Positions 8,646 to 17,231 of a DNA stretch of 42,862 nt are shown piece by piece. The translations under genes were made by a program, and so were the position numbers. This stretch comes from Novosphingobium sp. FKTRR1 (lineage in GTDB: Bacteria > Pseudomonadota > Alphaproteobacteria > Sphingomonadales > Sphingomonadaceae): NCBI RefSeq assembly GCF_020404405.1, contig NZ_JAIZDA010000032.1, positions 1-42,862 on the forward strand. Reading direction: 5' to 3'. The notes below the pieces were generated by a model, which saw only the letters and a program-made list of their open reading frames with translations, was not told where the DNA came from and made no database searches. How positions within the stretch are numbered: the stretch's first letter is position 1; each line of letters begins with the position of its first letter.

Positions 8646-10595
8646 TCAGGCCGGAGCGAGTTGCGGACGATTGGCCAGCAGGTTGTCGACCACCGAAGGG
8701 TCAGCCAGGGTCGAGGTATCGCCCAGATTGCCGATATCGTTCTCGCCGATCTTGCGCAGGATGCGGCGCATGATCTTGCCCGACCGCGTCTTGGGCAGGC
8801 CGGGGGCGAACTGGATAACGTCGGGCGTCGCAATCGGACCGATCTCATGCCGTACCCACGCCACCAGTTCCTTGCGCAGCGCATCGTCGGGTTCGACTTC
8901 GGCATTGCAGGTGACGAAGGCGTAGATGCCCTGACCCTTGATCTCGTGCGGCATACCGACGACGGCGGCTTCGGCTACTTTCGGGTGGGCAACCAACGCG
9001 CTTTCGATCTCGGCCGTGCCCATGCGGTGGCCCGACACGTTGATCACATCGTCGATTCGGCCGGTGATCCAATAGTAGTCGTCAGCATCGCGGCGGCAGC
9101 CGTCGCCGGTGAAGTACAGGCCCCGGAAGGTGGTGAAATACGTCTGGAAAAAGCGCTCGTGATCGCCCCAGACGGTGCGCATCTGGCCGGGCCAGCTATC
9201 GGTGATGACCAGACAGCCATCGGCCGCACCTTCAAGGAACGCGCCGTCGTTATCGACCAGCGCGGGCTGCACGCCGAACATCGGACGGCTGGCCGAGCCC
9301 GGCTTGAGCGGGGTGGCACCGGGCAGCGGGGTAATCATCGCGCCGCCGGTTTCGGTCTGCCACCAGGTGTCGACGATCGGGCAGCGGTTGTCGCCCACCA
9401 CCTTGTGGTACCATTCCCACGCCTCGGGATTGATCGGTTCGCCCACCGATCCCAGCAGCCGCAGGCTGGCGCGGCTGGTCTGCTTCACCCAGTCGTCGCC
9501 CTCGCGCATCAGCGCGCGCAAAGCGGTTGGCGCGCCATAGAAGATCTCGACCGCAAACTTGTCCACCACCTGCCAGAACCGGCTGGGATCGGGGAAGTTG
9601 GGCACGCCTTCGAACATCACCGTGGTCGCGCCGTTGGCCAGCGGGCCATAGACCACATAGGAATGGCCGGTCACCCAGCCGATGTCGGCGGCGCACCAGT
9701 AGATTTGCCCCGGACGATAGTCGAACACGTACTGATGGGTCAGCGAGGTCCACACCGCATAGCCGCCGGTGGTGTGCAGCACGCCCTTGGGCTTGCCGGT
9801 GGAGCCTGAGGTATAGAGGATGAACAGCGGGTCTTCGGCGCCCATTTCCTCGGGCGCGCAGTCGGGACTTTGCGCCGCGATGCCCTCGTGCCAGTCGATG
9901 TCGCGGCCTGCGACCACGCCGACGGCACCGCCGGTGCGCTTGAGCACGATCACGCTCGATACGTCGGGGCACTGTTCGAGCGCCGCATCGACGTTGGCCT
10001 TGAGCGGTACCTTGCGCCCCCCACGCAAGCCTTCGTCGGCGGTGATGACGATGCGGCTGTCACAGTCGGTGATGCGCCCGGCCAGCGCGTCGGGCGAAAA
10101 CCCGGCGAACACGATCGAGTGAACCGCACCGATCCGCGCGCAGGCCAGCATGGCGACGGCGGCTTCGGGCACCATCGGCAGGTAGATCGTCACGCGTTCG
10201 CCGCGCTTGACGCCCTGCGCCTTCAACAGGTTGGCAAAGCGGCATACTTCCTCGTGCAGCGCGCGATAGGTGATGCGGCGCTCGGGCTCGTCAGGAGAAT
10301 CGGGTTCCCACAGGATCGCGATGTCATCGCCGCGCGTGGCAAGGTGCCGGTCGAGGCAGTTGGCCGACAGGTTCAGCGTGCCGTCGGCATACCAGCGGAT
10401 GCCGAAATCGGCTTCGTGAAAGCTGGTTTCCTTCACCGTGGTGAACGGCTTGATCCAGTCGATCCGCTGCGCTTCGTCGCGCCAGAACCCGTCGGGATCG
10501 CTGATCGAGCGCTGATACATCTCGTTGTAGCGCGCTTCGTCGATGAGCGCGTTTGCCGCCCACTCGGCCGGAACCGGATACACTGCCTCGCCCAT
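8646..10595 (-). CDS. acs: Acetyl-CoA synthetase (AMP-forming)
   Basis: A 649-residue acyl-CoA synthetase of the ANL superfamily, the usual length for Acs. It converts acetate, ATP and CoA to acetyl-CoA in the cytoplasm. Visible motifs are the P-loop YTSGSTGKPKG, the adenylate-binding WWQTETGG, GDGCRRDADDYYWITGRIDD, and the C-terminal PKTRSGKIMRR with Lys607, the residue acetylated in known Acs enzymes to switch activity off. An AGGAGG lies 2 nt before one ATG (10596-10598) and 5 nt before the next (10593-10595); I use the second. The longer frame to 10781 is rejected. Acs is flanked by the CrbS/CrbR-type pair and diverges from a porin-transporter-prpE run, forming a short-chain fatty acid use locus. 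Confidence 0.95.
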   Translation of the reverse strand: MGEAVYPVPAEWAANALIDEARYNEMYQRSISDPDGFWRDEAQRIDWIKPFTTVKETSFHEADFGIRWYADGTLNLSANCLDRHLATRGDDIAILWEPDSPDEPERRITYRALHEEVCRFANLLKAQGVKRGERVTIYLPMVPEAAVAMLACARIGAVHSIVFAGFSPDALAGRITDCDSRIVITADEGLRGGRKVPLKANVDAALEQCPDVSSVIVLKRTGGAVGVVAGRDIDWHEGIAAQSPDCAPEEMGAEDPLFILYTSGSTGKPKGVLHTTGGYAVWTSLTHQYVFDYRPGQIYWCAADIGWVTGHSYVVYGPLANGATTVMFEGVPNFPDPSRFWQVVDKFAVEIFYGAPTALRALMREGDDWVKQTSRASLRLLGSVGEPINPEAWEWYHKVVGDNRCPIVDTWWQTETGGAMITPLPGATPLKPGSASRPMFGVQPALVDNDGAFLEGAADGCLVITDSWPGQMRTVWGDHERFFQTYFTTFRGLYFTGDGCRRDADDYYWITGRIDDVINVSGHRMGTAEIESALVAHPKVAEAAVVGMPHEIKGQGIYAFVTCNAEVEPDDALRKELVAWVRHEIGPIATPDVIQFAPGLPKTRSGKIMRRILRKIGENDIGNLGDTSTLADPSVVDNLLANRPQLAPA

Positions 10596-10688
10596 CATGG
10601 CCTCCTCATGAATATCGTTTGATCGCCATCTACCGCAGATGTGGGCAGGCGCGCTTCTATACAATGGTCGTAGATGTAAGACGATCTT

Positions 10689-10708
10689 GGGGCTGGTTGC
10701 CAAGCCCC
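10689..10708. promoter_or_regulatory. Inverted repeat in the acs / porin divergent region
   Basis: GGGGCT (10689-10694) and AGCCCC (10703-10708) are perfect inverted halves with an 8-nt spacer, in the 175-nt gap between the divergent acs and DcaP-like genes. It could be a leader hairpin of the porin mRNA or a regulator site shared by both directions. Its relation to CrbR binding is unknown. Confidence 0.25.
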
Positions 10709-10770
10709 GATCCACCGAAGCTTGCCGCGAAAGGTGCCACAAAAAACCGGCACCGGGAGAGGTGAGGGCA

Positions 10771-12279
10771 ATGAACGGCAAGATCAGGGGCGCATTGTGG
10801 CTGTTGTCTGCGTCGGCGATGGTGGCACCGGTGGCGGCGACGGCGGCAACAACCAGTCGCGCGGCACAGTTGGCGCAGCGGCTCGAAAAGCTTGAGGCCG
10901 AAGTCCGGCAACTGCACGATGACCTGCATACGGCGCGCGATCAGCAGGAGCACGACGTAGCCGCCGCCAATGCGCGCGCCGATCAGGCCATTGCGGCCGC
11001 GCAAGCGCAGATCGCGCTCGTCACCCGGACGGCCGAGGCAGCACAGGCCACGAGCGCCGAGACGTCGGCAAGGCTGGCCAGCGCGGTCGAGGCGGCGCCC
11101 AAGCAGGGCTTCCGCTCGGGCAATTCCAATGTCGTGCTGTCGGGCTATATCAAGCTGCTGGCCAGCAGCGCGCGCTACAGCGGGGGCGATGATCCCAGCA
11201 ACACCTTGGGTCGCGATCTGTACCTTCCGCAGTCGATCCCGGTGTTCAATCCGGCCAGCCCGACCAGCCCGACCCACGTGACCGACTTTACCGCCAAGCA
11301 GACACGCTTCTGGGTCGACGCCAACACCAAAGTCGGCAGCCACGCGCTCAAGGCCTATATCGAGTTCGACTTCCAGGCCGCGCCGGGTACGCCGCAGGCG
11401 CTGGGACAAGGCACGCAGCGCACGACCAATGCCTATGACCTCGCGATGCGCCGCGCCTTCGTCCAGTTCGACCGCTGGCTGTTCGGGCAGGACTTCACCA
11501 ACTTTTCCAATCCGGCGGTATTCCCGGAAAGCACCGACTATGTCGGCGGGGTGGATGGTCTGGTGTTCGTGCGCCAGCCGATGGCCCGCTACAGCCTGCC
11601 ACTTGGCAAGGGGGTGACGCTGCACCTTGCCGCCGAAAACCCTGAAACCGCTTCGGCCAACGCTGGCTCGGCCGCGCTGATCGAGAACGGGCAGGATCAT
11701 GCGCCAGACTTCACCGCGCGGCTGGAATATGGTGGCAAGCCGGGGTTCCTCTACTTCGCCGCGTTGGGGCGCCAGTTGCGCGTCGACAATGCCAAGGCCA
11801 ATGCCGCCCGCATCACCGATTCCCGCTTCGGTTGGGGGGTGAGCGCCGGGGGCAAGCTTTTCCTGAACGACAAGCATTCCAGCGACCTGCGTTTTCAGGC
11901 GACATATGGCGAAGGGATCGGGCGTTATCTCGGCCTCAACTTCGGGCCCGATGCGGTGCTGCAGGCGTCCGGCCAACTGGGCCGGGTGCGCAACCTTGGC
12001 GCGTTCGGTGCTGCGCGCATTGCCCTTGGCGATCAATGGCGCGTCAACCTGATGGGCAGCTATCAGCACATCTCATACGCGGGCGACATCAATCGCACTG
12101 CCGCCGCCGGTATTGCGATGTACAACCGCGAAGGGTGGAGCGTGGCCGGAAACGTGTTCACTTCGCCGGTCAAGAACGTCGATCTGGGCATCGAAGTGCG
12201 GCATGGTGAGCGCCATCTGGTCAACGGGCTCAACGGCCATGTCGAGCGCTTCGACTTTGCCGCAAAGTACAGTTTCTGA
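10771..12279 (+). CDS. DcaP-like outer-membrane porin with N-terminal coiled coil
   Basis: A 502-residue outer-membrane protein. The signal peptide covers roughly the first 26 residues, ending near ATAATTS. It is followed by a long heptad-rich segment (about residues 28-110, beginning AAQLAQRLEKLEAEVRQLHD) and then a beta-barrel that starts VVLSGYIKLLASSARY and ends with the aromatic strand RFDFAAKYSF. This layout matches the DcaP family of trimeric porins, known in Acinetobacter for dicarboxylates and small negatively charged compounds. ATG 10771 is chosen for its signal peptide, with GAGAGGTGAGGG upstream; the frame extends to 10639 without coding character. The MHS symporter follows 34 nt later, so the two probably form an outer- and inner-membrane pair for an organic acid. 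Acetate or propionate is suggested only by context. Confidence 0.8.
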   Translation: MNGKIRGALWLLSASAMVAPVAATAATTSRAAQLAQRLEKLEAEVRQLHDDLHTARDQQEHDVAAANARADQAIAAAQAQIALVTRTAEAAQATSAETSARLASAVEAAPKQGFRSGNSNVVLSGYIKLLASSARYSGGDDPSNTLGRDLYLPQSIPVFNPASPTSPTHVTDFTAKQTRFWVDANTKVGSHALKAYIEFDFQAAPGTPQALGQGTQRTTNAYDLAMRRAFVQFDRWLFGQDFTNFSNPAVFPESTDYVGGVDGLVFVRQPMARYSLPLGKGVTLHLAAENPETASANAGSAALIENGQDHAPDFTARLEYGGKPGFLYFAALGRQLRVDNAKANAARITDSRFGWGVSAGGKLFLNDKHSSDLRFQATYGEGIGRYLGLNFGPDAVLQASGQLGRVRNLGAFGAARIALGDQWRVNLMGSYQHISYAGDINRTAAAGIAMYNREGWSVAGNVFTSPVKNVDLGIEVRHGERHLVNGLNGHVERFDFAAKYSF

Positions 12280-12313
12280 ATCATAGCAAAAAGCAGGGGA
12301 AGGATACCAGGCA

Positions 12314-14062
12314 ATGGCCAGTTTACCGGACGGATTACCCAAACACCACCGGGCGACCGCGAGCGAGAAGCTCGTCATCGGTGCGTCTTCGCTCGGCACC
12401 GTGTTCGAATGGTACGATTTCTACCTCTACGGCCTGCTGACCGCGATCATCGCGGCGCAGTTCCTGACCGGGTTGAACGCGACCACCTCGTTCATTCTGG
12501 CACTGTTGATCTTTGCCTCGGGCTTCATCGTGCGTCCATTCGGCGCGCTGGTGTTCGGCCACATCGGTGACCTGTTCGGGCGGCGCTATACCTTCATCAT
12601 CACGCTGCTGGTGATGGGCCTGTCCACGTTCCTTGTCGGCGTGCTGCCGACGTACAAGACCGCAGGCGTGGCGGCGCCGATCCTGCTGGTGGTGCTGCGC
12701 ATGTTTCAGGGACTGGCGCTGGGCGGCGAATATGGTGGCGCGGCCACTTACGTTGCCGAGCACGCGCCCGAGGGCAAGCGCGGCTTCTATACAAGCTGGA
12801 TCCAGATCACCGCCACGGCGGGGCTGGCCATGGCGCTGCTGATCGTGATCGCGGTGCGCTCGCCCGTTACCGGCGTGGGCGAAGAAGCGTTCAAGGCATG
12901 GGGCTGGCGCATTCCCTACCTCGCTTCGGGGCTGTTCCTGATCGTGGGTTTGTGGTTGCGGCTCAAGCTGCATGAATCGCCGGTGTTCCAGAAGATCAAG
13001 GATGAAGGCACCGGCTCGAAGGCCCCCCTCAGCGATGCGTTCGGCAAGTGGGAGAACCTCAAGATCGTGCTGATCGCGTTCTTCGGCGCCATCGCAGGCC
13101 AAGCCGTGGTCTGGTACACAGGGCAGCTTTACGCGCTGTATTTCCTTGAAAAGCTGCTCAAGGTCGATGGCCTTGTCGCCAACTCGCTGGTGATGATCGC
13201 GTTGCTGCTGGGCACCCCGTTCTTTCTGGTGTTCGGCACACTGTCGGACAAGATCGGGCGCAAGCCGATTATCCTTGGCGGTGCGGCCCTTGCGGCGCTG
13301 ACGCTGTTTCCGGTGTTCCACGCGCTGACCGAAGCCGCCAACCCGGCGCTGGCTCATGCGCAGGCGACCGCGCCCGTCACCGTCACCGCCAACCCAGCCG
13401 AATGCTCGTCGCAGTTCGACCCTGTGGGCACCAACAAGTTCGACACCACCAGTTGCGACATCGTCAAGAACGCGCTGGCCAAGGCGGCGGTGAACTACGA
13501 GAACGTGGCTGCCCCGGCCGGCACGGTCGCGTCGATCACCATCGGCAACCAGACGATCCTCGCGCCCGATCCCGCCAGGCTGACCGGTGATGACCGCAAG
13601 GCTGCCATCGCCGCCTTCACCGCCACTGTGGTCGGCAGCGCCGCCACCCCGGCCAAGCCCGCCGCCGATGGCAAGCCTGCAGTTGCGGCCAAGCCAGCCG
13701 TCATCGGCGAACTGGCGAAGGTCGGCTACCCGGCCAAGGCGGACCCGGCGCGGATCGACAAGGTCAAAGTCGTGGCGATCCTGTTCTACCTCGTGCTGAT
13801 GGTGACGATGGTCTATGGGCCGATCGCGGCGCTGCTGGTCGAGCTGTTCCCCAGCCGCATCCGCTACTCCTCGATGTCGCTGCCCTATCACATCGGCAAC
13901 GGCTGGCTGGGTGGACTGTTGCCAGCGATCGGCTTTGCCATCGTGGCCGCCAACGGCAACATCTACTCCGGGTTCTGGTATCCGGTGATCATCGCGGCGT
14001 TTACCGTAGTGTTCGGCGCGATCTTCCTGCCCGAAACCTACAAGCGCAGCATTGACGACTAA
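12314..14062 (+). CDS. MHS-family MFS symporter with a large periplasmic loop
   Basis: A 582-residue major facilitator superfamily transporter of the metabolite:H+ symporter family. The N-terminal half has FEWYDFYLYG, the loop 2-3 motif GHIGDLFGRR, and RMFQGLALGGEYGGAATYV; the second half has GTLSDKIGRKP before helix 9. Members usually have about 430-450 residues. The excess is a segment of about 145 residues (roughly 338-482) between helices 9 and 10, on the periplasmic side by topology. It is Ala/Pro/Lys-rich, contains PAKPAADGKPAVAAKPAV and has two cysteines (Cys364, Cys381). Helices 10-12 then resume normally, so this is an insertion in one frame and not a fusion artefact. It follows the DcaP-like porin by 34 nt and precedes prpE, which suggests a monocarboxylate substrate. 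Confidence 0.85.
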   Translation: MASLPDGLPKHHRATASEKLVIGASSLGTVFEWYDFYLYGLLTAIIAAQFLTGLNATTSFILALLIFASGFIVRPFGALVFGHIGDLFGRRYTFIITLLVMGLSTFLVGVLPTYKTAGVAAPILLVVLRMFQGLALGGEYGGAATYVAEHAPEGKRGFYTSWIQITATAGLAMALLIVIAVRSPVTGVGEEAFKAWGWRIPYLASGLFLIVGLWLRLKLHESPVFQKIKDEGTGSKAPLSDAFGKWENLKIVLIAFFGAIAGQAVVWYTGQLYALYFLEKLLKVDGLVANSLVMIALLLGTPFFLVFGTLSDKIGRKPIILGGAALAALTLFPVFHALTEAANPALAHAQATAPVTVTANPAECSSQFDPVGTNKFDTTSCDIVKNALAKAAVNYENVAAPAGTVASITIGNQTILAPDPARLTGDDRKAAIAAFTATVVGSAATPAKPAADGKPAVAAKPAVIGELAKVGYPAKADPARIDKVKVVAILFYLVLMVTMVYGPIAALLVELFPSRIRYSSMSLPYHIGNGWLGGLLPAIGFAIVAANGNIYSGFWYPVIIAAFTVVFGAIFLPETYKRSIDD

Positions 14063-14072
14063 GGTCTGGCTG

Positions 14073-14106
14073 GCGCGGCACTTTGCAGGGGCGCAAGGTG
14101 CCGCGC
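14073..14106 (+). promoter_or_regulatory. Strong intercistronic hairpin between MFS gene and prpE
   Basis: GCGCGGCACTTTGC (14073-14086) pairs with GCAAGGTGCCGCGC (14093-14106) in a 14-bp stem with one T-G pair and a 6-nt loop. It starts 10 nt after the transporter stop codon. There is no U-run after it, so mRNA stabilisation, processing or partial termination between transporter and prpE are the likely roles. Confidence 0.5.
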
Positions 14107-14118
14107 AACAGCCGGACA

Positions 14119-14160
14119 AACGGGGCCGGAACAACGGGGCCGGAAGAACGGGAACGGGGA
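14119..14160 (+). repeat. Three 14-nt tandem units at the prpE ribosome-binding region
   Basis: AACGGGGCCGGAAC (14119-14132), AACGGGGCCGGAAG (14133-14146) and the diverged AACGGGAACGGGGA (14147-14160) follow head to tail and end one base before the prpE ATG. The last unit provides the purine-rich ribosome-binding sequence. Expansion or loss of a unit would change the leader but not the frame. Confidence 0.5.
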
Positions 14161-14161
14161 C

Positions 14162-16045
14162 ATGACCGAAGCCTATACCACCGCGTGGCGCAACAGCGTT
14201 GGGGATACCGAGGCGTTCTGGCTCGACGCTGCCCGCGCGATCGACTGGAGCGCAGCCCCGCAGCGCGCCTTTGACGAAACGCGCGGCTGGTTTCCCGAGG
14301 CCACGCTCAACACCTGCCACAATGCGGTGGATCGCCATGTCGCCGCCGGTCGGGGCGAGAGCAAGGCCCTGATCTACGACAGCCCGGTCACCGGAACCAA
14401 GCGCACTTACACCTATGCGCAATTGTTCGAAGAGGTAGGGCGCGTGGCGGCGATGCTGCGCGCGCTGGGTACCGGCAAGGGCGACCGCGTGGTCATCTAC
14501 ATGCCGATGATCCCCGAAACGGTCTTTGCCATGCTCGCCTGCGCGCGACTGGGGGCGATCCATTCGGTCGTGTTCGGCGGTTTCGCGCCGCTGGAACTGG
14601 CCAAGCGCATCGATGACGCCACGCCGAAGCTGGTGCTGACCGCGTCGTGCGGGATCGAGGGCGCGCGGACCATCGCCTACAAGCCGCTGGTCGATGAAGC
14701 GCTACGTCTGGCCGACCATCAGGTCCAGCACGTCGTGCTGCTGCAGCGGCCGCAAGTGACGGGAACGCTCGAAGCCGGGCGCGACTTTGATTGGCAGGCG
14801 CTGCGCACCGCAACGCTGGCCGAACCGGTCCCCGCGCCGGTGGCGGTGGCGGCGGACGATCCGCTCTATGTGCTTTACACCAGCGGCACCACCGGCACGC
14901 CCAAGGGCGTGGTGCGCGAAAACGGCGGTCATGCCGTCGCGCTCGCATGGTCGATGGCCAACATCTTTGGCATCGGCGCGGGCGACGTGTTCTGGGCGGC
15001 GTCGGATGTGGGCTGGGTCGTGGGGCACAGCTACATCGTCTATGCCCCGCTGCTGGTGGGCGCTGCCACGGTGCTGTTCGAAGGCAAGCCGGTGGGCACC
15101 CCCGATCCCGGCACGTTCTGGCGGATCATCGCCGAACACGGGGTCAAGACCTTCTTCACCGCGCCCACCGCCATCCGCGCGGTGCGCAAGGAAGACCCGG
15201 ACGCCACGTTCCTGCGCACGATCGGCACCGGCCAATGCCAGGCCATATTCCTTGCGGGCGAGCGTGCCGATCCCGACACGATCGGCTGGCTTGAGGCGCA
15301 ATCGGGCCTGCCGGTGATCGATCACTGGTGGCAGACCGAACTGGGCTGGCCCGCCATCGCCAGTTGCGCCGGGCTTGGCGATCTGCGCCGCAAACGGGGC
15401 AGCGCGGGCTTTCCGGTGCCGGGCTATCGTTTTGCCGTACTGGACGAAGCGGGGCAGGCGGTTCCTGCGGGGCAAAGCGGCGCCATCACCATTGCCGCGC
15501 CTCTGCCGCCGGGCGCATTCCGTACGCTGTGGAACAACCACGCCGGTTATTCCAAGAACTTCGCGACCTTTCCCGGCTGGTACGAGACGGGCGATGCCGG
15601 GTTCATCGATGAGGAGGGCTTCCTTCACATCATGGGCCGCACCGACGACATCATCAACGTGGCCGGGCATCGCCTGTCGACCGGACAGATGGAGCAGATC
15701 GTCGCGGCCATCGATGGCGTGGCCGAATGCGCGGTGATCGGCGCCGACGATCCGATCAAGGGCATGGTCCCGGTCGCGTTCGTGGTGGCGCGCGCCGGGA
15801 TTGCCGATCCCGCGACGCTTGAGGCCGCTGCCATCCGGGCGGTGCGTGCCGAACTGGGGGCGGTTGCCGCGCTCAAGACCGCACATGCCGTGCCGCAGTT
15901 GCCCAAGACCCGCTCGGGCAAGATTCTGCGCAACTTGCTGCGCAAGATTGTGAACGGCGAGGATTTCGTCACTCCGCCGACGATCGACGATCCCGCCGTG
16001 GTCGTGCAACTGCAAGCGGTATTGGGCCGCCACGAACCCGTCTGA
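14162..16045 (+). CDS. prpE: Propionyl-CoA synthetase
   Basis: A 627-residue AMP-forming acyl-CoA synthetase, the usual PrpE length and shorter than the Acs next door. Motifs include YTSGTTGTPKG, DHWWQTELGWP, FPGWYETGDAGFIDEEGF, and HIMGRTDDIINVAGHRLSTG, the last being characteristic of PrpE rather than Acs. The catalytic Lys587 is in PKTRSGKIL. It activates propionate, or short-chain acids more broadly, to the CoA ester. The WWQTELGW segment replaces the WWQTETGG of Acs, in line with a different acyl pocket. The gene follows the symporter after 98 nt containing a hairpin and short repeats. No methylcitrate cycle genes are in the window. A broader acyl-CoA synthetase specificity is the main alternative. 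Confidence 0.85.
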   Translation: MTEAYTTAWRNSVGDTEAFWLDAARAIDWSAAPQRAFDETRGWFPEATLNTCHNAVDRHVAAGRGESKALIYDSPVTGTKRTYTYAQLFEEVGRVAAMLRALGTGKGDRVVIYMPMIPETVFAMLACARLGAIHSVVFGGFAPLELAKRIDDATPKLVLTASCGIEGARTIAYKPLVDEALRLADHQVQHVVLLQRPQVTGTLEAGRDFDWQALRTATLAEPVPAPVAVAADDPLYVLYTSGTTGTPKGVVRENGGHAVALAWSMANIFGIGAGDVFWAASDVGWVVGHSYIVYAPLLVGAATVLFEGKPVGTPDPGTFWRIIAEHGVKTFFTAPTAIRAVRKEDPDATFLRTIGTGQCQAIFLAGERADPDTIGWLEAQSGLPVIDHWWQTELGWPAIASCAGLGDLRRKRGSAGFPVPGYRFAVLDEAGQAVPAGQSGAITIAAPLPPGAFRTLWNNHAGYSKNFATFPGWYETGDAGFIDEEGFLHIMGRTDDIINVAGHRLSTGQMEQIVAAIDGVAECAVIGADDPIKGMVPVAFVVARAGIADPATLEAAAIRAVRAELGAVAALKTAHAVPQLPKTRSGKILRNLLRKIVNGEDFVTPPTIDDPAVVVQLQAVLGRHEPV

Positions 16046-16087
16046 TTAGGGCCAAGACGGAGGCGATAGGGCTTTGCAGTCGGGCCG

Positions 16088-16115
16088 CTGCGCCGCCACT
16101 ATGGGGGCGGTGCAG
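16088..16115 (+). terminator. Hairpin after prpE
   Basis: CTGCGCCGCC (16088-16097) pairs with GGCGGTGCAG (16106-16115) in a 10-bp stem with one G-T pair and an 8-nt loop, about 40 nt after the prpE stop. It lacks a U-run, so termination would need Rho or be partial; it may also end close to the leader of the next gene. Confidence 0.35.
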
Positions 16116-16129
16116 AGCGTGAGGCGCGG

Positions 16130-17185
16130 ATGCGGATGACGGCAAGAGTGATGGCTTGGGCCAGCATGGTGCTGGCTGGTGCGTTGTTGTTTGGCGGGAC
16201 GGTGGCGCTGGCTGGAGCTGGGGCTGGAGCTGGAGCTGGGGCTGGGGCTGGGGCTGGGGCTGAGGTCGCAGCGGGCCATGCCGCCTTGCCGGTCGATGCG
16301 GGGCGCCCGCTTCCACCCACCTTGCGGGGAATCACCGTCGATGCGGTCGAGCAGGCGGGCGCGGTGCTGGCGTCTGTCTCGGCACATCGCGCCGTACCCA
16401 CGGTGCGGGTGGTGTTCGACCCCGGCAATGCACCCGCCTATTACGCGCCCACTATCGAACGGCTGCGACCGCAGGCTTACATCATGGGGCAACTGGTCGA
16501 TTCCAGCGACATGGCCAAATACACCGCCGCGCAAGTGCAGGCCCGCGCGCGCAGCTATGCCGCCGCGCTGGGGCCGAAGGTTGACGTGTGGGAGGTGGGC
16601 AACGAGTTGAACGGCGACTGGGTCGGCTCCAGCCCGGCGCAGATCAATGCCAAGGCGCTGCGCGCTTACCGGGTGATCGCCAACGAGTTCCACGCGCGCA
16701 CCGCTGTCACGCTCAACTATTGGGCCGGACCGCAGTGTTATGATCACAAGTGGGACGATACGCTGGCGTTCGCGCGCGCGATGCCCGCCGAGATGCGCAC
16801 AGGGCTCGATTACGTGTTGCTGAGCATCTATGAAACCGCCTGCGATCCGGCGCAAAAGCCCACCGCAGCGCAAGTTGCGACCATGCTGAACGAGTTGGGC
16901 ACGATCTTCCCCAAGGCGCGGCTGGGCATCGGCGAGATCGGTGCGCAGGGTCGGGCCGACGGGCTGCGCGCCAACCCGAGCCTGGCCGAAAAACAGCGGA
17001 TCGCGCGGCTCTACTTCGGGATGCAGCCAACGCTTGCCGCGCAAGTCGGCCCGCGCTTCACCGGCGGATATTTCTGGTGGTACTACGTCGAGGATGCGGT
17101 GCCTTCCTCGCTCGCCCGCGTCCGAGCCCACACCAAAGCGAGATCATTGTGGCCGACGATCGACAACCTGCTGTTCAGCCTTTGA
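16130..17185 (+). CDS. Secreted clan GH-A-like glycoside hydrolase
   Basis: A 351-residue exported protein. The signal peptide (MRMTARVMAWASMVLAGALL) leads into an Ala-Gly repeat at about residues 28-44 encoded by a hexanucleotide repeat. The rest resembles a TIM-barrel hydrolase: VDVWEVGNELNGDW has the Asn-Glu pair of clan GH-A acid/base sites (Asn158, Glu159), and LGIGEIGAQG carries a second Glu (Glu269) where the nucleophile is expected, followed by a FWWYYVED strand. The exact family and substrate are not evident; hydrolysis of a polysaccharide is the usual role. ATG 16130 is preceded by GAGG at about 5 nt. It follows prpE after 84 nt but has no obvious link to fatty acid use. Confidence 0.65.
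   Translation: MRMTARVMAWASMVLAGALLFGGTVALAGAGAGAGAGAGAGAGAEVAAGHAALPVDAGRPLPPTLRGITVDAVEQAGAVLASVSAHRAVPTVRVVFDPGNAPAYYAPTIERLRPQAYIMGQLVDSSDMAKYTAAQVQARARSYAAALGPKVDVWEVGNELNGDWVGSSPAQINAKALRAYRVIANEFHARTAVTLNYWAGPQCYDHKWDDTLAFARAMPAEMRTGLDYVLLSIYETACDPAQKPTAAQVATMLNELGTIFPKARLGIGEIGAQGRADGLRANPSLAEKQRIARLYFGMQPTLAAQVGPRFTGGYFWWYYVEDAVPSSLARVRAHTKARSLWPTIDNLLFSL
16211..16262 (+). repeat. Hexanucleotide microsatellite (GGAGCT/GGGGCT)
   Basis: About eight and a half imperfect 6-nt units encode the alternating Ala-Gly run just after the signal peptide of the secreted hydrolase-like protein. Because the unit is six bases, slippage would lengthen or shorten the linker by two residues at a time without a frameshift. 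Confidence 0.75.
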
Positions 17186-17231
17186 GGGGCGCGCCGCCCT
17201 GCATCCTTCTTGCCCAGCCGCGATGCGGTGA

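Noticed and set aside
12335..14563. Long reverse-strand open frame of 742 codons opposite the MFS gene
   Set aside because: It is a shadow frame of the transporter and prpE genes, rich in His/Arg/Asp/Gln, with no recognisable domain.
16211..16262. Phase-variable on/off switch by the microsatellite
   Set aside because: The unit is six nt, so slippage cannot shift the reading frame.
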